Below are positions 14,571-15,426 of a stretch of DNA of 15,426 nt, piece by piece (position 1 is the first letter of the stretch; each line of letters begins with the position of its first letter). The DNA comes from Paramuribaculum sp. (GTDB lineage Bacteria; Bacteroidota; Bacteroidia; Bacteroidales; Muribaculaceae): the NCBI GenBank assembly GCA_029051965.1, contig JAIDJZ010000384.1, positions 1-15,426 on the forward strand, written 5' to 3'. Below the pieces are notes generated by a model. The model was not told where the DNA came from. It made no database searches and saw only the letters and a program-made list of their open reading frames with translations. The translations under genes were made by a program, and so were the position numbers.

Positions 14571-15329
14571 TTATTCGGAAGCGGCATTGCGGGCGCGTGC
14601 CGTGATATGGAAACATGGCTGCTTGATCTCATATTTCACCCAGCATTTGCCCTCGTCGCGCATCGCATAGAGCACCTCGGCCAGAAGAGCTTTCAGTTCT
14701 TCCGCCGAATGGGCGATCTTCGAATCGTCGGCGACAAAACGCGAATAGGAAATATCGACAGTAGTTCCGAGCTGATGGACCGACGAATCGACCGCATTAC
14801 GGTTTGTCCGGCGAAGACGGCGGACGCTCTCCGGAGTCCGCAGCACACTTGTCACCTTGACACGGTATCTGGCCCCGGAACGCTTGGCGAGCGAATCATT
14901 GAAGCGGCGACCGATCTCATGAAGCATAGCCGAGCCTTCCGGAATCATATACGGACGCGAATAGGTCAGCTCTTCGACAAAAAAATCGGGACAGGAGGTC
15001 ACCTTCACAAGCGGACGCGATGTCGCCAGATGCGAACGCGTATCGGAAAGCGGCTCTATGCCGATGCGCTCGGCCTCGGCCCAGTGGACATAATTGCTGT
15101 CGTTGAAGATTTCGTCAAGCCGTCCGAGCCGTCTGACGCTTAGCTTCGTATTCGGATCGGGCATTTCCTCGAGAGGATGATTGTAGGCGCTGACCGAATC
15201 AAAATCGAGTTCGGCAATATTCTCCGGCTCGACGCGGGAGATTCTGACCACATCGCCTTCGGTATTGCTACCGCAGGCAACTGACAGAAACAGGAATAAG
15301 CATAGTATGGCAGACGGGAGGAATCGCAT
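14571..15329 (-). CDS. Secreted lipoprotein with M15/DD-peptidase-like metal pattern (DUF5715-like)
   Basis: A 252-residue protein with a lipoprotein signal (hydrophobic core to residue 18, acceptor C19 in SVACG; Ser at -3 is slightly unusual). Residues 20-105 are acidic and probably helical. The C-terminal half carries VTSVLRTPESVRRLRR (159-174), S183-x-H185-xx-G-xxx-D192-I, and H241 in CFHIT. This spacing matches the SxHxxGxxxD...H zinc-ligand pattern of the M15/VanY-type D,D-peptidase fold. The usual catalytic Glu three residues before the last His is not there (P238 occupies that place). From memory this is the Bacteroidales family DUF5715. A peptidoglycan-related periplasmic role is likely, and catalytic activity is uncertain. 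It is the first gene of the - strand unit. Confidence 0.8.
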   Translation of the reverse strand: MRFLPSAILCLFLFLSVACGSNTEGDVVRISRVEPENIAELDFDSVSAYNHPLEEMPDPNTKLSVRRLGRLDEIFNDSNYVHWAEAERIGIEPLSDTRSHLATSRPLVKVTSCPDFFVEELTYSRPYMIPEGSAMLHEIGRRFNDSLAKRSGARYRVKVTSVLRTPESVRRLRRTNRNAVDSSVHQLGTTVDISYSRFVADDSKIAHSAEELKALLAEVLYAMRDEGKCWVKYEIKQPCFHITARARNAASE

Positions 15330-15362
15330 TTGTCAAGGTGGATTGGATTATAAGTAAGTGTT

Positions 15363-15370
15363 CAAATTTA
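15363..15370 (-). promoter_or_regulatory. Probable -7 promoter element for the lipoprotein-AsmA-HAD-aroB unit
   Basis: On the - strand, 15370-15363 reads TAAATTTG, an exact TAnnTTTG match, in AT-rich DNA 33 bases before the lipoprotein ATG. Transcription would start near 15355-15360. No clear TTG lies 19-21 bases upstream, so the -33 part is weak or degenerate. It is the only good candidate upstream of this operon. Confidence 0.5.
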
Positions 15371-15426
15371 ATTTATACAATATGCGAGCTTATTTTTTAG
15401 CCGATTCCGGTGCGGAGGGAAGGAGA

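Overview
This window looks like chromosomal DNA from a member of the Bacteroidales, and I would guess a Muribaculaceae-like lineage. The grounds are the Bacteroidota-type promoter elements (TAnnTTTG), the near absence of Shine-Dalgarno sequences, base composition visibly above 50% GC, and gene families typical of that order: the small ECF sigma factor cluster, the DUF6108-like and DUF5715-like secreted proteins, the FHS-type sugar transporter and the AsmA-like giant protein. The family-level assignment is inference only. I see no mobile elements, CRISPR arrays, tRNA or rRNA genes.

Layout of the + strand. (1) 1-519: the 3' end of a small envelope-protein gene, then a stand-alone TSCPD-domain protein closed by an intrinsic terminator. 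(2) 605-3850: a tight five-gene cluster encoding an ECF sigma factor, a single-span anti-sigma-like protein, a secreted DUF6108-like protein and two divergent outer-membrane beta-barrel paralogues, followed by a very stable hairpin without a U-tract. (3) 3914-5407: a sugar MFS transporter with its own recognisable promoter and terminator. (4) 5433-9097: a compact operon of rnz, tadA, a membrane 4Fe-4S protein, thyA and folA, in which three of the four junctions are 4-base ATGA stop/start overlaps.

Layout of the - strand. 15370-9083 reads as one long unit: a secreted lipoprotein with an M15/DD-peptidase-like metal-ligand pattern, a 1190-residue AsmA-like protein, a HAD-superfamily phosphatase and aroB. 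It converges on the folA operon, and the folA and aroB coding regions overlap tail to tail by 15 bases.

How the genes work together. rnz and tadA both act on tRNA. thyA and folA form the thymidylate/tetrahydrofolate cycle. The lipoprotein and the AsmA-like protein both act in the envelope. The most system-like locus is the sigma/anti-sigma/secreted protein/beta-barrel cluster, which has the layout of a cell-surface signalling or envelope-stress module. Its signal and targets cannot be read from the sequence. Most of the window is ordinary, conserved Bacteroidales gene content.
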